Assembly (NCBI RefSeq): GCF_002865645.1
Contig: NW_020194684.1
Coordinates: 1,623,786 to 1,687,785 of the forward strand
Direction of reading: 5' to 3'
From: Hyaloscypha bicolor E
Taxonomy: Eukaryota; Ascomycota; Leotiomycetes; Helotiales; Hyaloscyphaceae
Length of the DNA stretch: 64,000 bases
Position 1 is the first letter of the stretch. The number at the start of each line of letters is the position of its first letter. Both the position numbers and the translations under genes were made by a program. The notes under the pieces are model-generated. The model was not told where the DNA came from, ran no database searches, and saw only the letters and a list, made by a program, of their open reading frames with translations. Positions 11,405-22,875 of this stretch are shown here, piece after piece.

Positions 11405-12052
11405 TGCTTATAAGGTATACTGTGAAGTGGACAGGAGGGAATAGACGGGCTCGCGGCTTGGAGAGCTGAGGTGAAAGCGGCGTCGGATGCGGAGACGGAA
11501 AAGCGGCACTAATTATTGAGGGCTTTAGATTCGAGCTGGGGAATAAAAAGAGACGGATCTTAAATATTCTAGATCATCACAAATATACGAGGAAGTAGAC
11601 TCTGGCTTTACTATAGATAGAAGGTATTTCTAGTGAAGAAGTATCTGAAATATCCAAGCCGACTTGAAACATTGAGACGTGCCGCTTTCACCTTCTCGCG
11701 CGAGCGAAGTTGAACATTTCAAACAAGGCTTCTGTGCCTGCTACTTCGAATATTCCCTTAATTCATATTTGTCCTCTCCAACTTGTCCTTAGAAGCTCTA
11801 GAATATTCAAGTCCTCGGTCCAGTTAATATCCAATATAACTTGGGACATTGGGAAAAAATATCCGGGTACCCTCAACCTTACGAGTTTGCAGCGGCAGCT
11901 CCCAAACTCGCTAGCCGACGAGGCTGAGATCACGTGGTATAGAACTATCAAATGCGGCGGGAGGCAAGGGTCAAGTTTAGCGCGATTTCCATTTTAAAAC
12001 CAACAGCAAGCTCTCTACTTACATTTACACTCTACAACCTCCATTATCCACA
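11405..12052. promoter_or_regulatory. Bidirectional promoter between MDR gene and SPT5
   Basis: The 650-base divergent gap holds a CACGTG E-box-like hexamer near 11933, about 120 bases before the SPT5 start codon. Short open frames here have no domain support. The promoter role follows from gene orientation, not from a recognised core element. Confidence 0.5.
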
Positions 12053-15000
12053 ATGTTGACCTCAAGCCTTCTGAATACCCGGTTCGATGACAGCGATGAC
12101 GAGGATGACTTCAATCCTGCCCCTGCCGATGTTTCGGACGCTGAAGATGGAGGATCTGACCACGACGAAGACGCAGGCGCGCAGATCCAAAGCGAGGCAG
12201 CCAGAAGACGGGAGGTGAACGAGCGGCGGTCTTCTGTAGATGATCGCGATGACGATGAAAACGAGGATGAAGAGGATGCCGAAGGTGAAGGGGAAGATAC
12301 AGCTCGAGCCGCACATGAGGATGAGGATGAAGAAGATGAGGACGACGACGATGAGGAAGAGATCACAGTGAGCATTCAGATTCCCTTTTGACACATTCCA
12401 CAGGCTTTCAGTTTGTTTCAATCTCCAGGCTACAGTGTCTGACAGTTTCTGCAGGGTCATCGCAGAAAACGTCGACGGGAACGCCGCAATCAGTTCCTCG
12501 ATGTCGAAGCCGAAGTTGACGAAGATGAAGACGAGAACGATGACGACGAAGACGAGCTCAATGAAATCAAAGACAACTTCATTGCCGATACGCATCCCGA
12601 TGATTTGGCAGATCTTCCAGCGGGAGGCGAGACGGATGACAGGCGGCACAGGGAGTTGGATCGAAGACGTGAGATGGAAGCGAGCCTCGATGCCGAGAAG
12701 CAGGCAGAAATCTTGCGGCAACGATATGCCAACAAGAACAGATCCGGGCGAGCCATGGGAGATTCTGCTGTGGTACCAAAGCGCTTGTTACTTCCCAGTG
12801 TCGATGATCCAAGCATTTGGGCAGTCCGGTGTAAAGAGGGGAAGGAAAGAGAGGCAGTGTTCTCCATCATGAAGCGTATTGAGGAGAGACTTGGCACCAA
12901 GGACGAGCTTGCCATTACCTGTGCTTTCGAGCGTGGAGGAACACAGTCGACAATGAAGGGCTTCATCTACGTTGAGGCCCAAAGGCAGGCAGACATCATG
13001 GTTGCTCTAGATGGGTTGATGAACGTATATCCGAGGACCAAGATGATGTTGGTCGAGATCAAGGAAATGCCGGATCTACTCAGAGTCTCGAAGACTCCTT
13101 CCCTGGAGCCTGGAGCCTATGTGCGTTTGAGACGGCCTCCTAAGTATGCTGGCGACCTTGCTCAAGTTATAGATGTCACGGACACGGGCCTCGAAATGCG
13201 GGTAAGATATGTGCCTCGTCTGGATTACGGTTTACATGATGATGCCAACGCCCCCACGGATGCATTCGGCGCAAAGCGAAAACGGGTGGCTGCGGGCCCT
13301 CGACCCCCTCAAAGATTATTCAGTGAGGTGGAAGCCAAGAAGCGACATGCAAAGTACCTGCAGGGTAACCCTAATACAAAGACCTGGTCTTATCTTGGCG
13401 ACGAATACATCAACGGGTATTGCGAAAAGGAGGTCAAGATTCAAACTTTGGTTACGAAAGATGTGAACCCAACTCTGGAAGAAGTCACGAGATTTGCTTC
13501 TGGGGCTGAGGACGGCACCGAAAATCTGGATCTGAACGCTCTTGCTGCAAGTCTGAAAGCAAGCACGGCTAATGCTTCATACCTTCCTGGCGATGTGATC
13601 GAAGTCTACGAGGGCGAGCAGAAGGGGGTTGTGGGAAAAGCTGTGTCTGTGCAAGGCGACATCGTCACGATGGCTGTTTCTGAGGGCGACCTCAAGGGCC
13701 AGACAATCGAGGTTCCAGTCAAGGGTCTCCGCAAGAGATTTAAAGAGGGAGATCATGTCAAGGTCATCGGCGGAAGTCGTTTTAGAGATGAGGTGGGCAT
13801 GGTCGTGAAGATTGTGGAAGATCGCGTCACTCTTTTGAGTGACCAAGGCAATACGGAGATCACTGTTTTCAGCAAAGACCTTCGAGAGGCAAGCGACTCA
13901 GGTGGTAGCGGATCTCTGGGACAATTCGAGCTTTGGGATCTGGTCCAACTTGATCCTTCCACGGTGGCATGTGTAGTCAAGGTCGATCGCGAGTCATTGG
14001 TTGTTCTTGATCAAAACAGCCAGACCCGAATGGTCATGCCTTCCCAGATCTCGAACAAGCTCGAGAGACGCAAACACGCTGTTGCCACAGACAGAAATGG
14101 ATCTGAAATTCGGGTCGACGATGTTGTCAAGGAGTTCGGTGGAGAAGCCAGATCTGGTAAGATCATTCACATCCATCGAGCATACCTGTTCCTACGAAAT
14201 TCTGCGCAGAGCGAAAATGCTGGTGTTTTTGTTGCACGCACCACAAGCGTCGCCACGGTCTCTGCAAAGGGGGGGCGAGTCACTACGACGGCAGCGGCTC
14301 CGGATCTCAACGCCATGAACCCCGCCATGAAACGAAACCCGGAAAGCAATGGCGCCATGGCACCCCCAAAAACCTTTGGTAGAGATCGCTCTATTGGCCA
14401 GACCGTGACCATTCGACGGGGGCCTTACAAGGGCTTGCTTGGAATTGTGAAAGAGACAACAGATACCAATGCTCGAGTCGAATTGCACACCAAGAACAAG
14501 ACTGTGAATGTTCCGAAGGATGCGTTAGGATTCAAGGATCGGATTAGTGGGCAGAGTATTGATCCCAACTCGAGAGGTGGTCACGGTGGAGGCAGAGGGG
14601 GCTTTACTCCTCGGGGTGGCAGAGGAGGTATGGGAGGAGCTACTCCCGGTGGGTGGGATGGTGGTCGTACGCCAGCTGCAGGTGTCGAGCGGACCCCAGC
14701 CTGGAACACCGCAAGAAGTAAGTTCCATAGTCGCATGTTGAGTTTTCATTGCTGACTTTTATAGCACCTGCTGGGGGGGCCAACGGTGGGCGTACACCTG
14801 CCTGGAAATCATCTGGCGATGCAAATGGTGGTCGAACCCCTGCTTGGGTCGATGGCTCACGGACTGTGAACCCGTACGATGGCAGTAGAACGTCTTATGG
14901 TGGTGGAAACAGAACCCCTGCTTGGTCTTCGGGGGCAAAGACGCCGGCTTACGGTCTCCAGCAGGATGGGTTCGCTGCGGGTTCCAAGACCCCGGGATAT

Positions 15001-15414
15001 GGAGGCGGTGGTGACACATGGGGATCAAAAACACCGGCATACCAGCATCCTACTCCCTCCAATGACAATTGGGGCTCGAACCAACCAGCGCCTAGTGGAT
15101 GGGGCGGAAATTCATATGATGCACCGACTCCTGGAGCGCATATGTCAGCGCCCACGCCTACGGCTATGAACGCTCCGACTCCAGGCGCCTACTCAGCTCC
15201 AACTCCTGCGCCGTACAACGCACCGACACCTGCAGCAGCCCCAACTCCGGCCCCGTCCTGGGGAGCTCAATGGGCACCAACTCCTCAGGCAATGGACGCA
15301 CCTACCCCTGGAGCCCAACAAGGTTATTACGCAGCACCAACACCAGGGGCTTATGGAATGCCAGAGACACCAGCAGCAAACTGGCAGGACGATGGACCTC
15401 GTTACGTAGATTGA
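12053..15414 (+). CDS. SPT5: Transcription elongation factor SPT5
   Basis: Exons are 12053-12367, 12455-14717 and 14765-15414, giving 1075 residues. The N-terminal 150 residues are strongly acidic, with a basic patch [12 protein letters not shown]. The NGN domain begins near residue 226 at [11 protein letters not shown] and carries [16 protein letters not shown] domains follow, seen as [59 protein letters not shown] and [16 protein letters not shown]. The C-terminal part is a repeat region of GGRTPAW/SKTPAY units and then APTPGAY-like units, the counterpart of the phosphorylated SPT5 CTR. With SPT4 it forms DSIF, which clamps RNA polymerase II during elongation and links it to capping and 3' processing. 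The length matches fungal SPT5. No lesion is seen. Confidence 0.97.
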
Positions 15415-15795
15415 AACCATCAGGGCGAGCATTTGCATGGGCGGGTTATTCTTGAGGACGGCAGGCGTCGGGCTTTACTTTTCATCACTGTCTTAAAAAA
15501 CCAAAAGGTTCGACACATGGGATTGCATATTGAGATTTAACCCAACCCCGCTTGGGTCTCGGTCTCCTTTCAGTTTTAGCGCTGAGTAGAAATGGCATCA
15601 GAATCATCCTTGTGGGTCCCAAGTGTTCACCCTAGCTCTTACATATTGTTATGTGATCCTGTGAAGGACAGCCTGAGCTGTGATCAGACGTTGGTTAAGC
15701 TTTTGTATTGCCACCCCAGCCTTCGAGATTTAAGACTACGGGCTCTCCTCCACTCCTCGTGATTATCCACTAAAGGCCGAGGAGTTAGCATTTTC
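15415..15795. other. Intergenic region 3' of SPT5
   Basis: About 380 bases between the SPT5 stop and the cupin relic. It must contain SPT5 3' sequences. No ORF or repeat is supported. Confidence 0.5.
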
Positions 15796-16190
15796 CTACA
15801 ATAGGGTCTCACTGGAAACATCTGTCAAAAAAGACTGTCTTGGGAGCACTCGAGAAGAAGGGGGACAGGAGGTTGTCAAGGAAAATGGATTTATTTCCCT
15901 TACGGTCATTTCATCGCCACCATTCACCTCCTGGTGTCCAGTGCACGCTGGAATCAGTGCAAGATCTCCTGGAGAGAGCTCCTGTCTTGTTTTGCCGTTG
16001 TCTGATATCACGGCCCCCGCGACGACTAGCGGCGTAGACAATTGTGTCCGTTGTGAAGTAAGTAACAGGATTGGAGCTAGCTCGGCAAGAAGAAAGGGGG
16101 GAGGGCTGGCCTTGTTCTCCGTGATGATGAACTGCGGAGGCGGTGTGTGGGTGCGCGACCGTTACTATGAGGTGTGAGAATGAGAATATA
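15796..16190 (-). pseudogene. Decayed small cupin-domain gene
   Basis: Reading leftward, one frame gives the cupin metal-binding motif AVHHHGEQ near 16118-16140. After a likely intron whose donor and acceptor are no longer canonical comes DTIVYAASRRGG. The match then jumps to the next frame, AVISDNGKTRQELSPGDLAL followed by IPACTGHQEVNGGDE. The jump falls in a run of five C on the + strand (16014-16018), consistent with a single-base insertion. Small fungal cupins of this type have HHHGEQ, a DTIVYAVSG-like strand and the ELxPGDxALIPA motif in this order, so the match is to one broken domain. The start and the C-terminal end cannot be placed. A sequencing error in the homopolymer could imitate the frameshift but would not restore the splice sites. 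Confidence 0.62.
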
Positions 16191-18360
16191 ACCAGGTTAT
16201 ATTGAAATGACATGCAGTATTTATGTGAGATTCTTGAATTCATTAGGATTTACTTCCGAGGAGAAACCCTAGTTGCTGAGAATTGGAGACATGTTCTCAT
16301 GCTCCAATTTAAGAGAAGAAAATTCTCGGGTGCGAGGTCTCTTGAACAAGGGCGACTTCCGAGTATCTATAGCATTGCTCCAATCCGCACATGCACTTGA
16401 GTACGAGGCAGATTCATCAACCTTTTGAGGTTTGCAAAGGACTTCATTTATTTCAGCTAATGGTGGGAAATTTGCTGTTACAAATCGCAATGCACAAAAT
16501 TGCATTACCAGAACATACAGAGATGACCAAGAGTGGGAGCTGTTACGATATTAAGTTAGATGGGAAAGGACGAGGGTTGTGTGAGCTAGGTACAAGAAAA
16601 GAGTAAGGACTGCCGCAAAGTAGCGAGAAAGTGGCGAAGGCTTGTGCACAACTCGTCCGACATGTTTATGATTGGCCCCTTTCTAATCATACCTTCTGTT
16701 TGACCAGTACCCGAATCCAAGTCGGTGGACCTTGTAATGAGAACGGGAGAGCTGCCCGTCACAACGGGCACGAGATCCTTCAAGAGCGCGAGAAGGGAAC
16801 TCATTGAATACGGATGAGGGGTACGAGAATGTTAATTTACGATGGGCGATTAATATGATAGGGACACAAACAACATAGTTGGATAGCGCAGTGCGCAGGG
16901 GGAAGTATTGTATTGGAAAGTAATAGCAGCACAGAGTGTAGAATCGTAAATCGTGAATCGTGAACCGTGAACCGTGAAGTTGAGTGAAGAGTGGTGGCAC
17001 GTTCCAGTTCGCTTGCTCCACAGTGTAAGCGAGTCTTTTTGTTGAGCCAATCCTCCACCCCAGCCATCATCAAACATCACTCGACGAGCAGCTCCATAAG
17101 TCTCGGAATAATGTTCTCCCTTCTCGAGTCTCGACATGATTGTCTCACTCAGAGAGAAAACTGACTCACGAGTCGCGATGTTCCAGGCACGAGCCCAGCT
17201 CCGTGGTTGCGGTCCACACCACTTAATTTGTGGGATCGGGGAACCAACTGAGAAGCACACAGGTGGAGAGGACAATCAGGTTCAAGCCTCGTTTGCTGAA
17301 GGCTGAAGGCTGAAGGCTGAAGCTCTTCAGCGGCGCGGCGCGGGAATAGCATCCATGTCTTGCCACGAGGTTTCCCCACGATGAGGGCGCGGTGGCCGTG
17401 CGCGATGCTGCTGCTTGTTGCTGCACACTTTGCCGCATGGAACTAAAATTAAACCGGGCAACGCTCAACTGTGCAGCCATGGCGATGTCGGCGGCGCGAT
17501 GCGAGCGATGGGCCTTTCCTTGCCTTGCACAGCTCCTCTCCTGAGCGAGCACCTCCTGTGACCTGCCCTTCGTGATCTGCTCTGCGCTGCTCTGCGCTGG
17601 AAGTCCACTCCCGCTCCCACTCGCATTCCACTGGCTCCCCCACTTGTCGCCGTCGCGGCCTGCCTTCATGCCCTCTTACAACTGCAACTGCAACTGCAAC
17701 AGCCCACGCAGGCCACCCACACTCCGAGCTCCGCTGCGGCTGCGGCTGCGGCCAACAGCTTGCCAATAGTAGCGAGGTAGCATCATTCATCACGTCGAAT
17801 AATTCGGCGTCGAAAAGTTGAACCAATTGCCCAAGCTAATGCCAAGCCCCGGCCAAGGTCGAGGTAGAAATCTACTCCGTAGCCTCCTCCGCTGAGCACT
17901 CGCCCCAACCCCCAGCCCGCTCCGTCCGCTGGCAGGAGGCCCAATAGTTCGTTCGTTCTATCTTGCCGACGCCAACTCCCCGCACTTTCACTTTCGTCAT
18001 CCTGAATAGGAAGCTCAAGGCCCTCTCCCGCGACGCCAGGCCTCACCGTCGCACAACATCTGCCCCCTTCCCGCCACCCCTTCAAAGACGGTCTTTATCC
18101 TGGTGGCGTTCTGCACGTTGAGGACAAGGTGCAGGGCGTCTACCGGGGATTGGTACAGAGATTCGCGAGCTCCTACGGACCCCCTCTACCCGTGCGTACA
18201 TGCAGCAGGAAGGCTGGCACGAGCCATAAAGCTTCGTCTTTCTCCCTCCCCCCCCGCCCCATCTCCCGTCTTTACGAGGGGAAAACCTTCGATAAGAGAG
18301 ATTGTGAGAATTGGAACACGAGCTGTTCGTCCGCCGACTTTCAGACCAAATCCTTGAAAC
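16191..18360. other. Intergenic region with short tandem repeats, upstream of the F-box gene
   Basis: About 2.2 kb lack a supported gene. Visible structures are an imperfect CGTGAAC/CGTGAAT array near 16945-16980, a GGCTGAA array near 17295-17325, an AACTGC array near 17676-17700 and a GGCTGC array near 17733-17755. Several overlapping open frames are low-complexity shadows of these tracts. A long 5' untranslated region of the F-box gene may occupy the right part. Confidence 0.55.
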
Positions 18361-20122
18361 ATGGCGTCCTCAACATCTGGACTCGACCCCCCAATGGATA
18401 ATGATTGGGAGTATCTCCATGGTGGAGTCGACCCTGGGCAGGACGAGAATCTGAATTTGGTCCAGTCAGTGGCTGTAACGGGGCCAGAAGAAGCAGACCT
18501 CGAGCAGAGGAACAATTTGTCGTCCTCAAAGGAGAACGGCGAGTCCAGCAAAGCTTCTCAAAGTCTTGTCGGTATGCCACTGACTCATCCTGGCTTTTTG
18601 AAGCCATTACCATGTCCTTTTCTGTTGGGTTATAGCTTCAAACTCACGAGTCATTGTTAATTCGTACCCATTCTAGATATACTCGCCTCTTATCCGTCGC
18701 CCAAAGGGAGCTGCCTCACGCGTCTTCCATCCGAACTGATCGATCTGATCCTGTCCTTTCTCGGCCCCGCTGAGCTGGTTAGGGTCTCCTCGACCTGCAA
18801 GCTCCTTTCTAGCCACAGCAAATCCGACTTGTCATGGCAACGTCATGTTCAGGAGAATGTTCCTGGGCTTACTCTAACCTCACCGTACCCATGCAGCACA
18901 TACCGAGACCTCTATATCTCCCATGATCCCCACTGGTTCCTGCCGAAGTACAAGATCTGGTTCTGTGACAATTTTCTAACAGGGAAGGTTATCATTGCTC
19001 GCTATGATCCCCGCCGAGGCTGTATCGAAGGCTACCGCCTTGTGGCAGAGCGGTCGCCACCAACCTTCGATCCTTGGGAGGCCGACGACCAAGTTCTCAT
19101 CCACTCTTTCAATCCTCGATGTCGTCTACATTTGGATCAGCCTGTCCTCCAACTTGATGCACTCCCCCTGGAGTCACTTACGGCATCATCCACCAAAATC
19201 CAACGGGGACATCGTTTTTGTGCCGAAACTTCCATGCATCTCAATGATCGAAACCACCGTGGCGTGTTCTCCAACTTCCTTCTCACCAAGCCCGTCGACG
19301 TTCGCCCAAACATGCAGCTCTGGCCGCCTCCTACGATTCCAGCTAGGCACCGTGTTCGGAACGCTAGCCAAGAAGCCTTCGTAGGCAGTGGCCACAAACC
19401 ACAGAGGCGGGAGGAAGTTAGTGACCAGGCTTTCAGGATCAGAAGTTGGATGGAAATGGTTGCTGGCCGTAACACGCCGGGTTTTCACATGGGAGAGGAA
19501 GTATCCACTTACGCAACACTGGATCCAAAACTTTATACGCCGACGGGGGAGAAGCCTTTCAGGGGAATCTGGGTTGGTGATTACAGTGGACATGGGTGTG
19601 AGTTCTTACTCATGAATCAACCGGACAATGAGGAGCCTTTCGATGAGGGAAGCGTTATTCAGGCCGATGACGAGACTGTAGAAGAATGGGAAGTGCGAAA
19701 GAAAGAAGAAAGGATCTACCGTGGAAGCATTGAAGCCATCAAATTGACAGGAGACCCGAACATCCCAAGAGGAGAATACACATTCATCGCTGATGATATT
19801 TCGGAAACTGGATTTGTTCGCAAGGCGACCGAGAAGACGTTTCGTGGCGCAAGAATTGTCAAGAGCAGAGGACATGTCGCAGCGAGAATGTTCCGAGATG
19901 GTGAGTCCTCTTTCAATTGCTTATTATTATTATTATTATTATTATGTTCACAGAGGTTGACAATTCACAGACAAATATATCGAGAGCCAGCTGATCATGG
20001 TCTCACACAACAAACTTGCTCAGTACTGGGTTGGATTTGGTCATATCAGTTTTTACGAGAGAGTCAATATCGACAAATTCCTCTCACCCACAAATGATCC
20101 TCCTCCAACGACATCATGTTGA
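18361..20122 (+). CDS. F-box protein, FBXO31-like C-terminal domain
   Basis: Exons 18361-18571, 18677-19900 and 19971-20122 encode 528 residues. The F-box lies at about residues 83-125, with LTRLPSELIDLILSFLGPAE followed by LVRVSSTCKLLSSHS; this helix set binds SKP1 in SCF ubiquitin ligases. After the F-box the protein has HDPHWFLPKYKIWF and GIWVGDYSGHGCEFLLM, both typical of the family of fungal F-box proteins related to FBXO31. The substrate is unknown. The second intron contains a TTA trinucleotide array near 19919-19944. The last exon supplies the conserved end QYWVGFGHISFYERVNIDKF, which continuous reading would miss. The N-terminal 80 residues are acidic and poorly conserved in appearance. 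Confidence 0.88.
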
Positions 20123-20687
20123 CAGAGCCACGGGGTATAACACAGAAGAGGGAAGGGCAGCTTCAAGAATGGCTTGCATGTTGTGTAGATAACGTTAATA
20201 TTAATAGACCGAGACAATTTAATATGGCGTGCTGATATAACTACAGCCATGCTGAGAACTCGTTCTGATCTGTCCGGCTGCTCACCGCATGCCCTGCCAA
20301 ATCCCAGCGTGGTGAATCAAAACTGTCGCTGTACTGCCGCGGGGTTGTCACATGCATGTGACCCCAGCTTTTCGCGACGTCACCGCCTCCTTTTTCGATG
20401 ATCATCTTGTCCTGCGCGGCAAAATAAAAACTCGGACATACCCTCCGGTATTTAACCTTTTATCGCAGAATCACCTCCTCCTTGCTGTCCCGATATCATA
20501 ACTTTGCCAGCGAGTCTTTCCAGTTTGTATCTATCGCTTGGCTCTGCATTTGCCCAGTAAATGCGATCGGTCTGGACCTCCCTCCCAACAATTCAACTCG
20601 TTTCCCGGCCGCTGATCGCGTGTAACGTCCCAAATGCGCCATCAGTAACTCGAACATTGAAAACGCAAATCCAAGTACGACGGAAGC
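20123..20687. promoter_or_regulatory. Intergenic region upstream of the DUF1769 gene
   Basis: The 565-base gap separates two + strand genes. A GACGTCA palindrome-like site lies near 20377, similar to a CRE/ATF half-palindrome, and an A-rich stretch is near 20423. Neither is proven to function. Confidence 0.4.
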
Positions 20688-21891
20688 ATGGCGCACAACT
20701 ACATCCTCCAGGTCACTGCGGGGTCAGAGTACGATATTACGAAGCACCAAATCGTCTCCGTCAACCATGCAAAACCCACCACGATCCACTCCGAGCTCAT
20801 CTCGGTGGACCTCAATGTCCGCATCCAAGTACGGCCAAGTCCCCCCTCAAACACACCAGCTGACAATACCAGTCATACCGCGGCCTGCCACAAAACTCTC
20901 CCAATTCCTCACCGTATTTCGAGCTCCCTCCTCACGACAAGAACAAAGACCAATACAGCATCGCCTTCAAATTCACTCTGAAAGAAAACATCAATGGCAA
21001 TGATCTAGTATTTGGCAATGATTTCGACCATCCAATTCGAGACAGGTTACCCCCGGGATTCAGCACTGCATTCAAGATTGTGAAATGGTTGGTAGATCCC
21101 GGCTTGGATGGGGATGTGTATGCGGAGAAGCCGTATCTGTATGGACCTGCTGCGAGCAGTGTAAACACGTTGCATATCTGTGGCAATGGGAAGGTAGATG
21201 GACAGCCTGAACATGACGCTGGGTTGGTGTTTACTGAGGGAGGCGATGAGGATGGTGTGGAGTTGAGAAAGGAGAAGGGGATTCCCGAAAGCGAGGCGGC
21301 AAGGAAGAAACACTTCTTGAATGAGGAGAACAGGAAGGAGTGGGACTGGGAGGCTGGCAAGATCTACGGGTGCGATTTCTTCAACCCGTATTTAGATTTC
21401 AACGGTAGGTTTTTTTTCGTTTTCTCGTTTTTGCGTCACAAATTCTCGCTGACTTCTTCAAGACTTTGCCCTACGATTACCGGGGTTCACTCTCCCGATC
21501 ATGAAATACTGGGACGGACAAGGCTTACGGTAAGTCTGTTTTCCTCTGCGTGTTCAGCCCCCTCTCCCCTTTGATTTTTAACCAGGAATACCAACCTTGC
21601 TTTTTGCGCGCCAACAGGAAAGTCCAAAAACGCTCACACACATTAAGATATGTGCTTAAGAACCGCAAGACCGATACCGTGCTCTTCGTCGTGCTCTTCA
21701 CGCTCTACCTGAAAGAGGATGTCGATGAGAATGGAAATGTGAAAGATGGCGTGGAGGGTGGAAAGCCGTTCGAGATGATGCCGAAGGAGCAGGCGGAGAA
21801 ACATGAGAGGGAGAAGAATGGCATCGCTAAACATGGGGTAAAGGAAGAGAGCGAGAAGTTGCCGGATACGAGTGAGGATGATGTGGACTGA
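20688..21891 (+). CDS. DUF1769 (UPF0590) family protein
   Basis: Exons 20688-20828, 20873-21404, 21463-21529 and 21618-21891 give 337 residues in matching phases. The third exon is only 67 nt. For the third intron I used the second acceptor (CCAACAG), because the earlier AACCAG would lead quickly to a stop. The choice restores SHTLRYVLKNR and VLFVVLFTLYL, the family's C-terminal signature. Other conserved blocks are YILQVTAGSEYD, YRGLPQNSP, PYFELPPHDKN, GNDFDHPIRDRLPPGF, DPGLDGDVYAEKPYLYGP and YGCDFFNPYLDF. The family is widespread in fungi and its function is not established. The acidic, Lys/Glu-rich tail lacks a recognised motif. Confidence 0.9.
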
Positions 21892-22272
21892 GCTGCCAGA
21901 TAGACAGTGCCGACTGCGAACGATGTATGATGGGACATTGGGAAAAGGACTGTGAAGGAACATAAACGGAAACCGAGGCCAGGCGTCTCGGATTTGTACA
22001 AGTACTAAAATTGGGGATCTCAGGACATCACTCGGCTCTAGATCAGGATAGATGAGAATAGACAAGATGATATCGCGGTTTTCGAGAATTCAGATGATAT
22101 TGAACATGCTATCGAAAACAAGTAGGGCTCTGTTCACCTACAACATCATCTTCTCTATTTTGGATCCTCCACTCGAACGTTCCGCCTCTCACAGCATTAC
22201 AGCCGTCGCGACCAGCTTCGATCTTATAACGCACGGCTTATTGCCCTCCCGGGCGCTCTCGTCTCTCCCTCC
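21892..22272. other. Intergenic region between convergent genes
   Basis: About 380 bases with no supported gene, presumably 3' untranslated regions. Pyrimidine-rich on the + strand toward the right. Confidence 0.4.
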
Positions 22273-22559
22273 TCAGCCTCTTTCTGCGCCCCCTTTCCTT
22301 CCCTTCCCATTCTCCTTTCCTAAATTCCTCTTTTCCAAATCCTTCCGCTCAGCACGTCTCCATACTAGAACCCCGAGGGAAATAAATATCCCAAATAGAG
22401 CAGAGACACCAAAGATGATCGAGAGAATAATGATGACCCTCTACTGCACGCATCAGCTGCAGTACAAATTGGGAGAGGAAATGGTCTCACTGTTTTGGTC
22501 GCCGTGTCAGGTTCGTGAGTTATTGAGTGTGGGGGCGTGAGGTTCTGTAAGGGAGACAT
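22273..22559 (-). CDS. Possible spliced small single-pass membrane protein
   Basis: A two-exon model, 22491-22559 and 22273-22440 on the minus strand, gives 78 residues. The donor is GTGAGA, the intron 50 nt, the acceptor GCAGTAG, and both sides are phase 0. The product has a polar N-terminus (MSPLQNLTPPHSITHEPDTA), one strong hydrophobic helix VIIILSIIFGVSALFGIFIS continuing to LGVLVW, and then a strongly basic tail RRAERKDLEKRNLGK. This is the pattern expected of an N-out, C-in membrane protein. I know no family for it. It sits tail-to-tail with the DUF1769 gene and upstream of the hydrolase gene in the same orientation. The coding case rests on the splice fit and the helix-plus-basic-tail pattern only. 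Confidence 0.42.
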
Positions 22560-22875
22560 TTTGTTACAATCTAATAGAAAGAGAAGAAGGTATCTGCAAA
22601 CATCGCTGGAAAGTGGGCTTCAGGAAGGATCTCAGGAAAAAAATAATTGTGGTATCTCTACTTGTACGGTCATGTCTAACTTTGTGTGGGATGGTATGCT
22701 TCCCTCTTTAGAATCTGGTTCACTAGTCCCGAACTCTTGGTCTATAAAAGAATTCGCACGCTCAAAAGAAACAATTTCCCAGTTTCTCAACCTTGGTGCT
22801 CTGTTGCGCTAAACGAGCATTCAATTCTTCTAGCCCGGCCCGGCCCGGACCCCCCTTTTCCCTCTAAGCAAACAT
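22560..22875. other. Intergenic region between small ORF and hydrolase gene
   Basis: The 316 bases hold no supported gene. A CCCGG-rich short repeat lies near 22830-22850. It would be the promoter of the small gene if that gene is real, and the 3' flank of the hydrolase. Confidence 0.4.

Noticed and set aside
12062..12721. A 219-codon minus-strand frame opposite the start of SPT5
   Set aside because: It is the mirror of the acidic GAT/GAA-rich SPT5 N-terminus, which gives hydrophobic antisense codons; it ignores the SPT5 intron.
17223..17669. A 148-codon minus-strand frame upstream of the F-box gene
   Set aside because: Its text comes from simple repeats such as GGCTGAA arrays, and no domain or splice pattern supports it.
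22052..22540. A 162-codon + strand frame after the DUF1769 gene
   Set aside because: It is Pro/Ser/Phe-rich from a pyrimidine tract and lies antisense to the better supported two-exon membrane protein.
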